From: Citrobacter freundii
GTDB lineage: Bacteria > Pseudomonadota > Gammaproteobacteria > Enterobacterales > Enterobacteriaceae
Reading direction: 5' to 3'
Assembly: GCF_011077955.1 (NCBI RefSeq)
Contig: NZ_JAALBX010000001.1
Location: forward strand, 248,001 to 312,000
DNA length: 64,000 nucleotides
Shown one piece after another: positions 21,751 to 30,136 of the stretch. Under the pieces are notes generated by a model. It searched no databases. It was not told the origin of the DNA and was given only the letters and a program-made list of their open reading frames with translations. Position 1 is the stretch's first letter; every line of letters begins with the position of its first letter. Position numbers and translations under genes: made by a program.

Positions 21751-21876
21751 CGCCAAATCTGCCTTATTGCCGGAAGGGCGCAAATATAGCAAATCCGCAT
21801 CGCCTGCGCCAACAAAGGTGCAGCCTGAAGCCGGTCGGGTATATAATCGCCGCCTACGTTTATACAGGAGTGTTTC

Positions 21877-22908
21877 ATGTCAGCTTTTACCCCGGCAAGC
21901 GAAGTCTTGCTGCGCCACAGTGATGATTTTGCCGAAAGCCGTGTACTGTTCGCCGGAGATCTTCAGGACGACCTGCCTGCCCGGTTCGAAACCGCAGCCA
22001 GCCGCGCTTTCACGCAATTTTATCATCACTGGCAAACGCTCTCACAAACGATGGGCGAGAACGCGCAATTCGGCCTGACCGTGGATGCCGACTTTATCGC
22101 CGACAGTAACACCCTGATTTATTACTGGCCGAAGAATAAACCGGAAGCCCAGTTTCAGTTGATGAACCTGTTGTCTCTGCTGCCCGTTGGCTGCGATGTC
22201 TTCGTCGTCGGTGAAAACCGCAGCGGCGTACGCAGCGCCGAGCAAATGCTGGAAACCGTGTGCCCGCTGACCAAAATCGACAGCGCTCGCCGTTGCGGGT
22301 TGTATCATGGCCGCCTCGAAAAACAGCCGGCGTTCGATGCAACCGCGTGGTGGGGCGAATATCAACTCGACGGGCATACGATCAAAACGCTGCCGGGCGT
22401 ATTTAGCCGCGACGGTCTTGATGTGGGTAGCCAACTGCTGCTTTCCACTTTCACACCGCATACTAAAGGCAAAGTGCTGGATGTGGGCTGCGGCGCAGGG
22501 GTGCTCTCCGTCATGCTGGCAAGCCATTCCCCGAAAGTGCGCCTGACGTTAAGCGATGTGAGCGCATCGGCGGTAGAAGCGGCGAAAGCCACGCTTGCCG
22601 CCAATGGTTTGGAAGGACAGGTGTTAACCAGCAATGTCTATTCAGAAGTAACCGGCCGCTTTGATATGATTATTTCAAATCCGCCCTTTCATGATGGCAT
22701 GCAAACCAGCCTTGACGCCGCGCATCAGCTGATTCGCGGCGCGGCGCGTCATCTCAATATCGGCGGCGAGTTACGCATCGTAGCGAACGCGTTTCTGCCC
22801 TACCCTGCGGTGCTGGATGAAACGTTCGGCAATCATGAAGTGTTGGCGCAGACCGGGCGATTTAAAGTCTATCGCGCCGTAATGGGGCGCGGCGCGAAGA
22901 AGCGCTAA
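21877..22908 (+). CDS. rsmC: 16S rRNA (guanine1207-N2)-methyltransferase
   Basis: SAM-dependent methyltransferase for G1207 of 16S rRNA, acting on the 30S subunit. Its 343 residues equal the E. coli length. The N-terminal pseudo-methyltransferase domain spans about 1-165. The catalytic domain carries the SAM motif [16 protein letters not shown] near 200-215 and the catalytic NPPFHDG near 268-274. It is related to RlmG, which also occurs in this window at 39514. A strong hairpin follows the stop codon. Confidence 0.97.
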   Translation: MSAFTPASEVLLRHSDDFAESRVLFAGDLQDDLPARFETAASRAFTQFYHHWQTLSQTMGENAQFGLTVDADFIADSNTLIYYWPKNKPEAQFQLMNLLSLLPVGCDVFVVGENRSGVRSAEQMLETVCPLTKIDSARRCGLYHGRLEKQPAFDATAWWGEYQLDGHTIKTLPGVFSRDGLDVGSQLLLSTFTPHTKGKVLDVGCGAGVLSVMLASHSPKVRLTLSDVSASAVEAAKATLAANGLEGQVLTSNVYSEVTGRFDMIISNPPFHDGMQTSLDAAHQLIRGAARHLNIGGELRIVANAFLPYPAVLDETFGNHEVLAQTGRFKVYRAVMGRGAKKR

Positions 22909-22916
22909 ACCTGACG

Positions 22917-22952
22917 GGTGTCGCTTTTTACGTCAAACAAGAAAGCGACACC
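22917..22952 (+). terminator. Terminator after rsmC
   Basis: 11-bp inverted repeat GGTGTCGCTTT (22917-22927) / AAAGCGACACC (22942-22952) with a 14-nt loop, between the rsmC stop codon and the tRNA promoter. Confidence 0.65.
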
Positions 22953-22962
22953 AAATTAACTG

Positions 22963-22990
22963 TTGACGACGCTCAGAAAACATCTAGAAT
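22963..22990 (+). promoter_or_regulatory. Promoter of the tRNA-Leu operon
   Basis: TTGACG (22963-22968) and TAGAAT (22985-22990) with 16-bp spacing form a strong sigma-70 promoter. The GC-rich GCGCC directly after the -10 element is typical of stringently controlled stable-RNA promoters. The leader then forms a GCAATAC/GTATTGC hairpin at 23005-23024 before the first tRNA. Confidence 0.75.
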
Positions 22991-23030
22991 GCGCCTCCGT
23001 GGTTGCAATACTTCCAGGTATTGCCGGTAC

Positions 23031-23117
23031 GCGAAGGTGGCGGAATTGGTAGACGCGCTAGCTTCAGGTGTTAGTGTCTTAACGGACGTGAGGGTTCAAG
23101 TCCCTCTCTTCGCACCA
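23031..23117 (+). tRNA. tRNA-Leu (CAG), copy 1
   Basis: 87-nt class II tRNA with an encoded CCA end. The acceptor stem GCGAAGG pairs with the segment before CACCA. The anticodon is CAG within GCTTCAGGTG, followed by a long variable arm and the GGTTCAAGTCC T-loop. It is the first of three tandem copies in the leuQPV position next to rsmC. Confidence 0.97.
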
Positions 23118-23146
23118 ACAACCACGAAAAATATCGTTCGCACTGC

Positions 23147-23233
23147 GCGAAGGTGGCGGAATTGGTAGACGCGCTAGCTTCAGGTGTTAGTGTCTTAACG
23201 GACGTGAGGGTTCAAGTCCCTCTCTTCGCACCA
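23147..23233 (+). tRNA. tRNA-Leu (CAG), copy 2
   Basis: Identical in sequence to the first copy, starting exactly 116 bp after it. The 29-nt spacer between them is unrelated in sequence to the next spacer. It is co-transcribed and then processed from one precursor. Confidence 0.97.
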
Positions 23234-23262
23234 ATGCGATGACGATATTTGCTTTACCCTGT

Positions 23263-23349
23263 GCGAAGGTGGCGGAATTGGTAGACGCGCTAGCTTCAGG
23301 TGTTAGTGCCTTAACGGGCGTGAGGGTTCAAGTCCCTCTCTTCGCACCA
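23263..23349 (+). tRNA. tRNA-Leu (CAG), copy 3
   Basis: Third copy, again 116 bp after the previous start. It differs from the other two at two variable-arm positions (GTGCC...GGGCG in place of GTGTC...GGACG). The changes are complementary and keep the stem, so the copy should be functional. Confidence 0.97.
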
Positions 23350-23379
23350 CGCTTTATCCCCTTTCCGTTTTTCTTCTTT

Positions 23380-23616
23380 TTATAACCATCGTAAATTCAA
23401 CGCAATCAGCATTAATCCGCTGGTTAACGCTATGCATGACGGCAACAGCACAAAATGGCGCAAGCGCTTGTGATAAAGCATGGCGGATGACGCTAACAAC
23501 GCCAGCACCACTACACCACGCCACTGTTCAAAAGTCAGGCCGCTCAACGCCAGCAATGTGACAATGACCCCAGGCAGCACTACTCCCCATCCACTTTCCA
23601 GCGCTCGTTGCAACAT
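23380..23616 (-). CDS. yjjZ: DUF1435 membrane protein YjjZ
   Basis: Small hydrophobic protein of the DUF1435 family, found next to the leu tRNA genes as in E. coli (YjjZ). The ATG at 23616 (MLQRALESGWGVVLPG) has an AGAGGTG ribosome site and gives 78 residues; a longer frame from 23646 lacks one. Three hydrophobic stretches (about 10-25, 32-45 and 55-73) suggest an inner-membrane protein. The function is unknown. A Fur-box-like sequence 32 bp upstream suggests iron control, in line with reports that E. coli yjjZ is iron-regulated. Confidence 0.85.
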   Translation of the reverse strand: MLQRALESGWGVVLPGVIVTLLALSGLTFEQWRGVVVLALLASSAMLYHKRLRHFVLLPSCIALTSGLMLIALNLRWL

Positions 23617-23647
23617 GGCTACACCTCTTAAATCCATAACCGCCATC

Positions 23648-23666
23648 GATAATGATAACTCATATC
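23648..23666. promoter_or_regulatory. Candidate Fur box upstream of yjjZ
   Basis: GATAATGATAACTCATATC matches the 19-bp Fur consensus GATAATGATAATCATTATC at 15 positions, including the first 11 in a row. It lies 32-50 bp upstream of the yjjZ start. Confidence 0.6.
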
Positions 23667-23872
23667 ATATGATAAAAATTCTCATTTTCAAGCCTACTTT
23701 TATTAAGCGAATAGGGCGTTTTGCGGGCAATTAATGACACGAATTCTTGAAGGTGATAGATTGAGCAAATTGATAAAGATCATACGCCCCGGCTCAAAAA
23801 TGCCTCACTTTTCGCCTGACTGCCTTTATCGTCCCTCAACCTGACATAGCGTATAAAAACAACGACTTAAAT

Positions 23873-24937
23873 ATGACGTCTCACACCTGGCGATCGCTAC
23901 TTCAAGAGAAATACCAGCTCTCACTACGTCTGTTTCTGTTTCTTAATGCGTTGTCGGCATTATTCAGTATGCTGAGCCCATTATTCAGGGTGAAGTTCAT
24001 CTCAACGCCATTGATAAGCATTCTAATAATAAGTGCGGGTTTGCTGATATGGCGCGGGGTGAATCAGTCGCGAAACATTAGCCTTAATTTTATTTCTTTT
24101 CTGTTTGGCTTATTGTGGGCCTGGCATGTCTACATTAAGCAGCCTCATATTCCCCAAAATGAATCGTCGTATTTGATAATCGCGTTGATGAGCGTGTTGT
24201 TCGTCGGCGCGCTGGCTTTTATTAATAATCTTCAGGCATTTATTTGCCACTGCTTGCCGGTGCTTATTACCGTGCTGTGGTTAGATCAGGGTCATCACAC
24301 GATCCGTATGCTCTATGCCGTAGCCTTGCCCATGGTCGGCATTGTTATCCAACATTTAATTCAAAAGCGTAATGACGCATTTGCCCAGGGCCTCATGTTC
24401 AAGTTAATGGAGGAGAAGAAAACCCTTACTGACCTGAGCATGGTAGATCCGTTAACCGGCCTTTATAACCGTCGCGGCTTTCAAAACCGGCTGGAAAATT
24501 TGTTCGCGTTAGGTTCGGAACGCAATGTCGTGCTGGTGCTCGATATCGACCATTTCAAAGCTTATAACGATCACTACGGTCATATGATGGGCGATCAGGC
24601 GTTAGCCCAGGTTTCTGCGGCTATACGCGATGCGGTACGTTCACGCGATATCGTGGCGCGTTTTGGCGGTGAAGAGTTTCTGGTACTGCTAAGCAATAGC
24701 GATGTAGAACTGGCGCGAAAGACGGCAGAACGGATCCGCCAGCGCGTGTTTGACTTGCGTATTCCTCATCGTTTCAACACGCAAGTGGCGACCAATGTTA
24801 CCGTCAGTATCGGTCTTGCGCCCATGCACGAGCGCGATTTTAATCACGCCTTTAAACTTGCCGATAAAGCCCTTTATAAAGCTAAACATATGGGCAGAAA
24901 TAATATTTTGACCAGCGACGAGATAGAAGACGAGTAG
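23873..24937 (+). CDS. Membrane-bound diguanylate cyclase
   Basis: Makes cyclic di-GMP from GTP. It has 354 residues. The first 165 hold about six hydrophobic helices of an unassigned membrane sensor. A GGDEF domain begins with the DPLTGLYNRRGF motif (192-203). The active-site signature GGEEF is at 265-269, and the inhibitory I-site RxxD is at R256-D259 at the correct five-residue distance, so it should be active and product-inhibited. The gene is not at this place in E. coli. It lies between yjjZ and fhuF and may be an insertion into an iron-related neighbourhood. Confidence 0.93.
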   Translation: MTSHTWRSLLQEKYQLSLRLFLFLNALSALFSMLSPLFRVKFISTPLISILIISAGLLIWRGVNQSRNISLNFISFLFGLLWAWHVYIKQPHIPQNESSYLIIALMSVLFVGALAFINNLQAFICHCLPVLITVLWLDQGHHTIRMLYAVALPMVGIVIQHLIQKRNDAFAQGLMFKLMEEKKTLTDLSMVDPLTGLYNRRGFQNRLENLFALGSERNVVLVLDIDHFKAYNDHYGHMMGDQALAQVSAAIRDAVRSRDIVARFGGEEFLVLLSNSDVELARKTAERIRQRVFDLRIPHRFNTQVATNVTVSIGLAPMHERDFNHAFKLADKALYKAKHMGRNNILTSDEIEDE

Positions 24938-24983
24938 CGGTGAGCGAATCTGCTTGCCATCGGCAAAACCCATAGATAGGATT

Positions 24984-25006
24984 GGCAATAATTATCATTT
25001 AGATTT
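24984..25006. promoter_or_regulatory. Possible Fur site upstream of fhuF
   Basis: The segment around GCAATAATTATCATT contains half-site repeats resembling the Fur core (ATAAT, ATTATCATT). It ends about 15 bp before the fhuF start. The match is only partial; E. coli fhuF is known to be strongly Fur-repressed, which supports a site here. Confidence 0.4.
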
Positions 25007-25020
25007 GCTATTGCGCTTGT

Positions 25021-25812
25021 ATGACTTACTCCTCGCTACCGTTGGACAACGATGTTTTTACGCCGTCATTCACGTCGTTTGACGCTCCAATCGATCTTGC
25101 CAACGCGCTCCGTCATGCTTTTCGTGCGCATCATCCCCATCTTCTCGAAACCGTAAAGTTTGATGAGGCGCCGCCGCGTGAGTCAGTTACGTTGTCGCAG
25201 TGGGCGCAGCCTGCCCTGTTAAACACGCTGATGAACACCTATGGCGACCATATATACGCCCAGCACACCAATCAGCCCCGGGAAAATAAACCGCTCAAAT
25301 CGCTCTGGGCGCAGTGGTATATCGGTCTGTTAACCCCGGCGTTAATGGCGGCTATTCTTACGCATCCCCAGGGCTTGCGTCTTTCAGCCGATCTGATCCG
25401 GGTGCGTTTTCACGAAACGGGCCGCGCGGAATCTTTCTGGGTAGAGGTTTACCCCTGCCCTCTGGGCGCGCAAGCCAGCTTACGCGAACGTATGGAATAT
25501 CTGGTCGCGCAAGTACTGATGCCGGTGGTGGATGCGCTGGAAGAGAGCGGAGAGATAAATGGTCGACTTATCTGGAGCAATACCGGTTATTTAATTAACT
25601 GGTTTTTAGGCGAACTCAGGCCGCAGATCGGCGAGACGGGTTGGCAGGCCCTGCGTCAGGCTTGCTTCTTTGAAAAAGTGCGTCTTGATGGTCGCGATAA
25701 CCCGTTATATCGCACCGTGGTGCCGCGTGAAGGTTTACTGGTGCGCCGCACCTGTTGCCAGCGCAATCGCCTGCCCGGTGTTCAACAGTGCGGCGATTGC
25801 ACCCTTAAATAA
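25021..25812 (+). CDS. fhuF: Ferric siderophore reductase FhuF
   Basis: Cytoplasmic 2Fe-2S protein that reduces ferric iron bound to hydroxamate siderophores such as ferrioxamine and ferrichrome. It has 263 residues (E. coli 262). The unusual C-terminal cluster motif CC-x10-C-x2-C is present as C245, C246, C257 and C260 in RRTCCQRNRLPGVQQCGDC. The central segments ENKPLKSLWAQWYIGL and RLIWSNTGYLINWFL are conserved. No clear ribosome site is visible; the ATG at 25021 fits the family start. It converges on the PTS gene 17 bp downstream. Confidence 0.96.
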   Translation: MTYSSLPLDNDVFTPSFTSFDAPIDLANALRHAFRAHHPHLLETVKFDEAPPRESVTLSQWAQPALLNTLMNTYGDHIYAQHTNQPRENKPLKSLWAQWYIGLLTPALMAAILTHPQGLRLSADLIRVRFHETGRAESFWVEVYPCPLGAQASLRERMEYLVAQVLMPVVDALEESGEINGRLIWSNTGYLINWFLGELRPQIGETGWQALRQACFFEKVRLDGRDNPLYRTVVPREGLLVRRTCCQRNRLPGVQQCGDCTLK

Positions 25813-25828
25813 TCCGCGCAGGTTTCCT

Positions 25829-27172
25829 TTACGCGATTTGCTGATTTTCGTCTTCTTGCGCTGCGCTTTCCGCTGCTTCCTGCGCCAGTAACTGTTTTTC
25901 ATACACTTTGAAAAACGGGTAATAAATAATCGCTGACACAAAGGCTAACCCCACCACTAACAGCGCAGCGCGGAAATCCCACCCCAAAGCCCACGCGGCA
26001 CCAATCGGAGCAGGTGCCGTCCAGGGTACAACGGAAATGACGCGGCCAATCAAATCAAATTTCATCGCAGCCCAGGCAATGACCGCATTCACCATCGGCG
26101 CCAGCAGGAACGGAATGAAAAACACCGGGTTCATCACAATAGGCGTCCCAAAAATAACCGGCTCGTTAATGTTGAAAAAGCTCGGTACCACGCTCAATCG
26201 TCCAATCGCGCGCAGGTGCGCTGAGCGGCTTTTCAGATAGCAGATGACCAGCCCCATGGTTGCCCCGGAGCCGCCTACCACAATAAAGAATGTCCAGAAC
26301 GCTTCCATAAAGATATGCGGTAATGGCAGGCCCTTCGCAAGCGCAGCCTGATTTGCCGCAAGGTTAGTGAGCCAGAACATTTGCAGCATGCCCGAGACAA
26401 TCGCCGCGCCGTGGATCCCGGCAAACCAGAGTAAGTGCCCAATCAGTACCGCGAGTAAAATGGCGGGCAATGAATCCGCCGCCGCCACCAGAGGAGCGAA
26501 GATCGACATAATCGCCTGCGGGATAAGCATGTCGAATTGCATTTGGATAAACAGGCTAAGCGGATAAAGGGTTAGCACCACCACCAGTACAGGAATAAGC
26601 AGATCGAAGGAGTTTTTAATCATCGGCGGAACTTGATCCGGCAGTCTAATGCCGATGTGGCGCGCTTTAAGAAAACGCATTAATTCCACGCAGTAGATGG
26701 CGACCAGAATCGCGGTAAAAATACCGGTTCCCCCAAGGCCATCCCCCGGCAGCGCCCCTTGTGTTTTTGGGGCGGCTACCAGCAGAAACGCCATCAGCGA
26801 AAGCATCGCGCCCATAAAGGGGTCGAGCTGATGACTTTTCACATAATGTTTGCCCAGGTTGTAAGCAATGGCGACACAAATGTAGATAGACATGATCCCC
26901 ATGGTCATATCAAACGGCGAGAGGATCTGTCCTTCAAATCGTTTCGCAAGCGTCAACCAGGCACGGGCAAATGCCCATGTGGTATCCGACGAAAAGGGTG
27001 GATATGCGAAAACCAGTAAGAAAGAGCCGACAATCATAAACGGCATTGCGGAAATAAAACCATCACGAATAGCCATCACGTGACGCTGCGAAGAAATGCG
27101 TCCGGCAATGGGACTCACATAGTTTTCTACAAAGCGGAAAATGACATTGAATGCAGCATGAGTGGCAGACAT
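25829..27172 (-). CDS. PTS permease, EIIC component, lactose/cellobiose family
   Basis: Membrane component of a phosphotransferase system, 447 residues with about ten hydrophobic helices. The family motif NINEPVIFGTPIVMNP near 340-355 and the HLLWFAGIHGA segment near 246-256 place it with the cellobiose/chitobiose/lactose EIIC proteins. No EIIA, EIIB or glycosidase gene lies next to it, so it must borrow partners or serve another role. The C-terminus ends in an acidic tail (QEAAESAAQEDENQQ). Its sugar cannot be predicted. E. coli has no such gene here. Confidence 0.85.
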   Translation of the reverse strand: MSATHAAFNVIFRFVENYVSPIAGRISSQRHVMAIRDGFISAMPFMIVGSFLLVFAYPPFSSDTTWAFARAWLTLAKRFEGQILSPFDMTMGIMSIYICVAIAYNLGKHYVKSHQLDPFMGAMLSLMAFLLVAAPKTQGALPGDGLGGTGIFTAILVAIYCVELMRFLKARHIGIRLPDQVPPMIKNSFDLLIPVLVVVLTLYPLSLFIQMQFDMLIPQAIMSIFAPLVAAADSLPAILLAVLIGHLLWFAGIHGAAIVSGMLQMFWLTNLAANQAALAKGLPLPHIFMEAFWTFFIVVGGSGATMGLVICYLKSRSAHLRAIGRLSVVPSFFNINEPVIFGTPIVMNPVFFIPFLLAPMVNAVIAWAAMKFDLIGRVISVVPWTAPAPIGAAWALGWDFRAALLVVGLAFVSAIIYYPFFKVYEKQLLAQEAAESAAQEDENQQIA

Positions 27173-27480
27173 CGCAGTTCTCCTGTCAGGCTATGAACAC
27201 AGATGCCAGCACAGCTCGATTCGCTGTCATCTTACTCTGAACTATGACGCGCACAGTTACAGAAAGGGTTTTAGAGGGCTTTATTATGAGATTACTAAAG
27301 AGTAGATAACGTCAGTATTAATCCGCCACATAGTGTCTGCAACCGGTTACAGGGTCCACTTTGAGCGATTGTGAAGAAGATCGCTAATTACTTTTTGTTA
27401 ATGCCAGGTGAAAGATTGTCATTTTACAAGCGCAACGCGCCTGTGCCAGATTAACAGCGACACAATGCAGGAGCCCAGAA
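27173..27480. other. Intergenic region between PTS EIIC and the YbaK-like gene
   Basis: 308 bp between two divergent genes. It presumably holds both promoters. I see no clear operator; a TTGTGAAGAAGATCGCT stretch near 27368 is a poor CRP match. An AGGAG ribosome site for the YbaK-like gene is at its right end. Confidence 0.4.
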
Positions 27481-27938
27481 TGAGTATTGAATCTGTACGT
27501 AAATTTTTTGCAGAACATGCCCCCGACATCGATATTATTGAACTCAATCAGAGTACCGCGACCGTAGCCCTTGCCGCCGCAGCCCATAACGTCGAACCCG
27601 GTCAAATTGCCAAGACGCTGTCGCTTAAAGTCAAAGATGAAATAATTTTGGTCGTCGCCAAAGGGGATGCGCGTCTGGACAATAAAAAGCTAAAAGCGGC
27701 GTTTGGCGCCAAAGCCCGCATGCTGAATAGCGATGAAGTGGTGGCCTGGACCGGCCATCCTGTCGGCGGCGTGTGCCCGTTTGGTCTGGAACATCCGCTT
27801 ACGGTGTATTGTGATATTTCGCTGAAAGCGTACCCGGAAGTGCTACCGGCAGCAGGCGCTATTCACAGCGCCGTGCGTCTTTCGCCCCAACGGCTGGCGG
27901 AATTAACCGCCGCGCATTGGGTAGATGTATGTCAGTAA
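27481..27938 (+). CDS. YbaK/EbsC (ProX-like) aminoacyl-tRNA deacylase family protein
   Basis: Single-domain protein of the YbaK/ProRS-INS fold, whose members hydrolyse mischarged aminoacyl-tRNAs in trans. The ATG at 27481 (MSIESVRKFFAEHAPD), preceded by AGGAG, gives 152 residues; an upstream extension to 27408 is rejected. Family features include the lysine in GQIAKTLSLKV, the VVAKGDARLDNKKLK segment and the GHPVGGVCPFG loop near 98-108. It is clearly not ProRS. Which tRNA it edits cannot be told. It is not present at this position in E. coli. Confidence 0.85.
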
Positions 27939-27979
27939 TTCTCTAAGGAAGTCGGTAAATCACTGACACTTGCCTACGT

Positions 27980-28627
27980 TTACAGGAAATTATTTCTGTA
28001 ACGCAGAATGTCCGCTGCATCGAGCAAACCCGCATCATTGCTCACGCCCAGTTTCAGCATGGCGTTGAATTTATGCGCGCGAATGGTTTTGATGTTTCGC
28101 TCAAGACACGAGGCGATTTGCGAAACGGAATAGCCATCCGTCAAATAGCGCAGAATCACACGTTCAGTCGGGCTCAGCAGGCGCGGGCTGTTGCAGATAT
28201 ACCAGTGGTTGAGGTTATTTTCATTCGTCCGCCCGGAATCGCTCAGCAATGCAGAGAGTTCATCATAAAAACGGCCAACCGGCATATCTTTGTTCACCAC
28301 GCCATTAATCATTGTTTGTGATAACTGCGTGACTAATTTAGCCTCATCCGTATCGTTAACCATAACAATACGTTTCAGACTCGGATGTACTGAAGCTATT
28401 TCACTGAACAATTGTAAGCATTCACGGCGATGTTCTCGTGAGCCTGAAAGCGAAAAAATAACGCCATAGAAGCTTTTAAACCCTTGCGCTTGCATAAACT
28501 CATTGCTGCTTTTGAAATTAACGATGCGATAATGAGATTGTTTTGCAAACAGAGCATTAACCCCTGCGGCAACCACGCCACAAGTTTCAATCAAGGCGAT
28601 ATTTAATTCACTACCCAATTCTTCCAT
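27980..28627 (-). CDS. bglJ: LuxR-family regulator BglJ
   Basis: FixJ/NarL-type transcription regulator of 215 residues. In E. coli BglJ forms a heterodimer with RcsB that activates bgl, leuO and other H-NS-silenced genes. An N-terminal receiver-like domain (about 1-125) lacks a clear phosphorylation signature. The C-terminal helix-turn-helix is LSPTERVILRYLTDGYSVSQIASCLERNIKTIRAH near 147-182. Its start overlaps the end of yjjQ by 25 bp, so translation is probably coupled as in the E. coli yjjQ-bglJ operon. Sequence identity to E. coli BglJ looks low; the assignment rests on operon position and domain type. Confidence 0.75.
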   Translation of the reverse strand: MEELGSELNIALIETCGVVAAGVNALFAKQSHYRIVNFKSSNEFMQAQGFKSFYGVIFSLSGSREHRRECLQLFSEIASVHPSLKRIVMVNDTDEAKLVTQLSQTMINGVVNKDMPVGRFYDELSALLSDSGRTNENNLNHWYICNSPRLLSPTERVILRYLTDGYSVSQIASCLERNIKTIRAHKFNAMLKLGVSNDAGLLDAADILRYRNNFL

Positions 28628-29343
28628 TTTTCTGTATCCCTGTACATAGATAACAAATTCAACTCTTTAAGACCTTGAAAACTATTTATCCATGCATACA
28701 TATCTGCATTCGTTTTCAAAGATAAGCGACGCATCGCACTGTGTTTTTGAGCGCTAATCGTTTTATTACTTTTCTTAAGCAATTGAGCTATTTGGTTTAT
28801 ACCCCAGCCTTTACCAAGAAGCCGTAATACTTGTTTCTCCGATATCGTTAATAACGGATGTACTTCTTCCTCACTGCCCTTCTCTACCTCGCTTGTCAGT
28901 AGCGAATCGCTTATCCTTTCTACTTTCTGGCTTCCGAGCAAAATAGCTCTGGCTACGCTGTCTATCGATTCACAGGTTGAAAGAAGCGTAGTTTCCGGGC
29001 GCATAAGCCACTCTACTGCTTTGGCAAAGCAGTTTTTTGATACTAAAAATATCCAGTGAATTTCACGAAATTGATTAATCAGCGAATAAAAGGTTTCACA
29101 TTCATTAACAAGTTTTTGCTCATCGCCCCCCAGTTCTACGATAACCACGGACGTCCGTATTAGCTCGTTGTAACTGATAGAATTAACGTCTGAAAAATGG
29201 AGCAATCCCATCTGCTTGATGTGACTATCAACCACATTCTGAAGGCCGGTGTGAATTAAAGGCGTTTCGCTGACGACAATAGCTTGCTTATTATAACCTT
29301 GTAACACGCTCTCTCCTTGAAAGTTTCCTCTAAGTATTTCCAC
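28603..29343 (-). CDS. yjjQ: LuxR-family regulator YjjQ
   Basis: First gene of the yjjQ-bglJ pair, 246 residues (E. coli YjjQ about 241). It has a pseudo-receiver N-terminal part and a C-terminal LuxR helix-turn-helix (LLTISEKQVLRLLGKGWGINQIAQLLKKSNKTISAQK, near 163-200). E. coli YjjQ represses motility and capsule genes. The coding sequence is visibly more AT-rich than the surrounding genes. A long AT-rich region lies upstream, in line with H-NS silencing and with likely horizontal origin. Confidence 0.8.
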   Translation of the reverse strand: MEILRGNFQGESVLQGYNKQAIVVSETPLIHTGLQNVVDSHIKQMGLLHFSDVNSISYNELIRTSVVIVELGGDEQKLVNECETFYSLINQFREIHWIFLVSKNCFAKAVEWLMRPETTLLSTCESIDSVARAILLGSQKVERISDSLLTSEVEKGSEEEVHPLLTISEKQVLRLLGKGWGINQIAQLLKKSNKTISAQKHSAMRRLSLKTNADMYAWINSFQGLKELNLLSMYRDTEKWKNWVVN

Positions 29344-30136
29344 CTTGTATGATTCAATTGATTACAATTTAAAATAATAATGAATAAAGTTATCTATCAG
29401 ACAGGCGTTACAGCATGCAGAACGCAAATGCATTCTGGCTATAGCACAATCAATTTAAGAACATTCTAAAAATGGTCTTTAAAAGAGTCAATAACCCGTA
29501 ATTAAAACTCAATTAAGAATAAATTTATTACGAAACATAACCGCCGAGATCCGAAAGTGAACATGTCCACTATTGCACATAATTTACAGCACATTTTATT
29601 ATGAAAATCGTTTTTATGTTTTAATTATCGTTAATTAATCATTCATAAAAAATATAAAAGTAACATTACTATTCTCAATCATGTCCATAATCAGACAAGT
29701 TATAAAAAATTAGTTTCTGTTCGGACATATTAACAAGAACATGTATTTCCAATAATTCTGTCTATTTTTCAATATGTTGATTTTTTTGCAAACCAGATGC
29801 AGCCGTTATCGTTGGGTTGTAGGATAAAAACTCGAGTAAAGCACCCGTTGTATCAATAAAAAATAGTAATAATTGGGCGATAACGTAGTTACAAAATTTT
29901 TATCGCTACTTCCGTGACCTTAAATCGTATAAATATCGTTAATGAGCCTCTTTATCGAGATAAAAAACCATAATAAGAAAAATAAACAAAATTTATGATA
30001 ACCAAAAAGACAGTCAATCAGACTACTACGCTAACTTATTTACTGAAAATTTGATCCAGACGACTAAATCTTCCGCAGACGTCTGTGTTAAAACCCTCTT
30101 CTGCCCATTGTAGTCGTTGAGCGGTAAGCCATAACC
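29344..30136. promoter_or_regulatory. AT-rich regulatory region between yjjQ and yjjP
   Basis: 793 bp with no credible gene on either strand. It is strikingly AT-rich beside GC-rich neighbours, with A/T tracts and repeats such as TTAATTATCGTTAATTAA (29621-29638). In E. coli the yjjQ-bglJ promoter is silenced by H-NS/StpA, and this region has the composition expected for an H-NS nucleation site. The right end must hold the yjjP promoter. Confidence 0.6.

Noticed and set aside
23031-23349. Three regular 116-bp repeats as a possible CRISPR array or tandem repeat
   Set aside because: Each repeat is a complete tRNA-Leu gene; spacers are only 29 nt and there are no cas genes.
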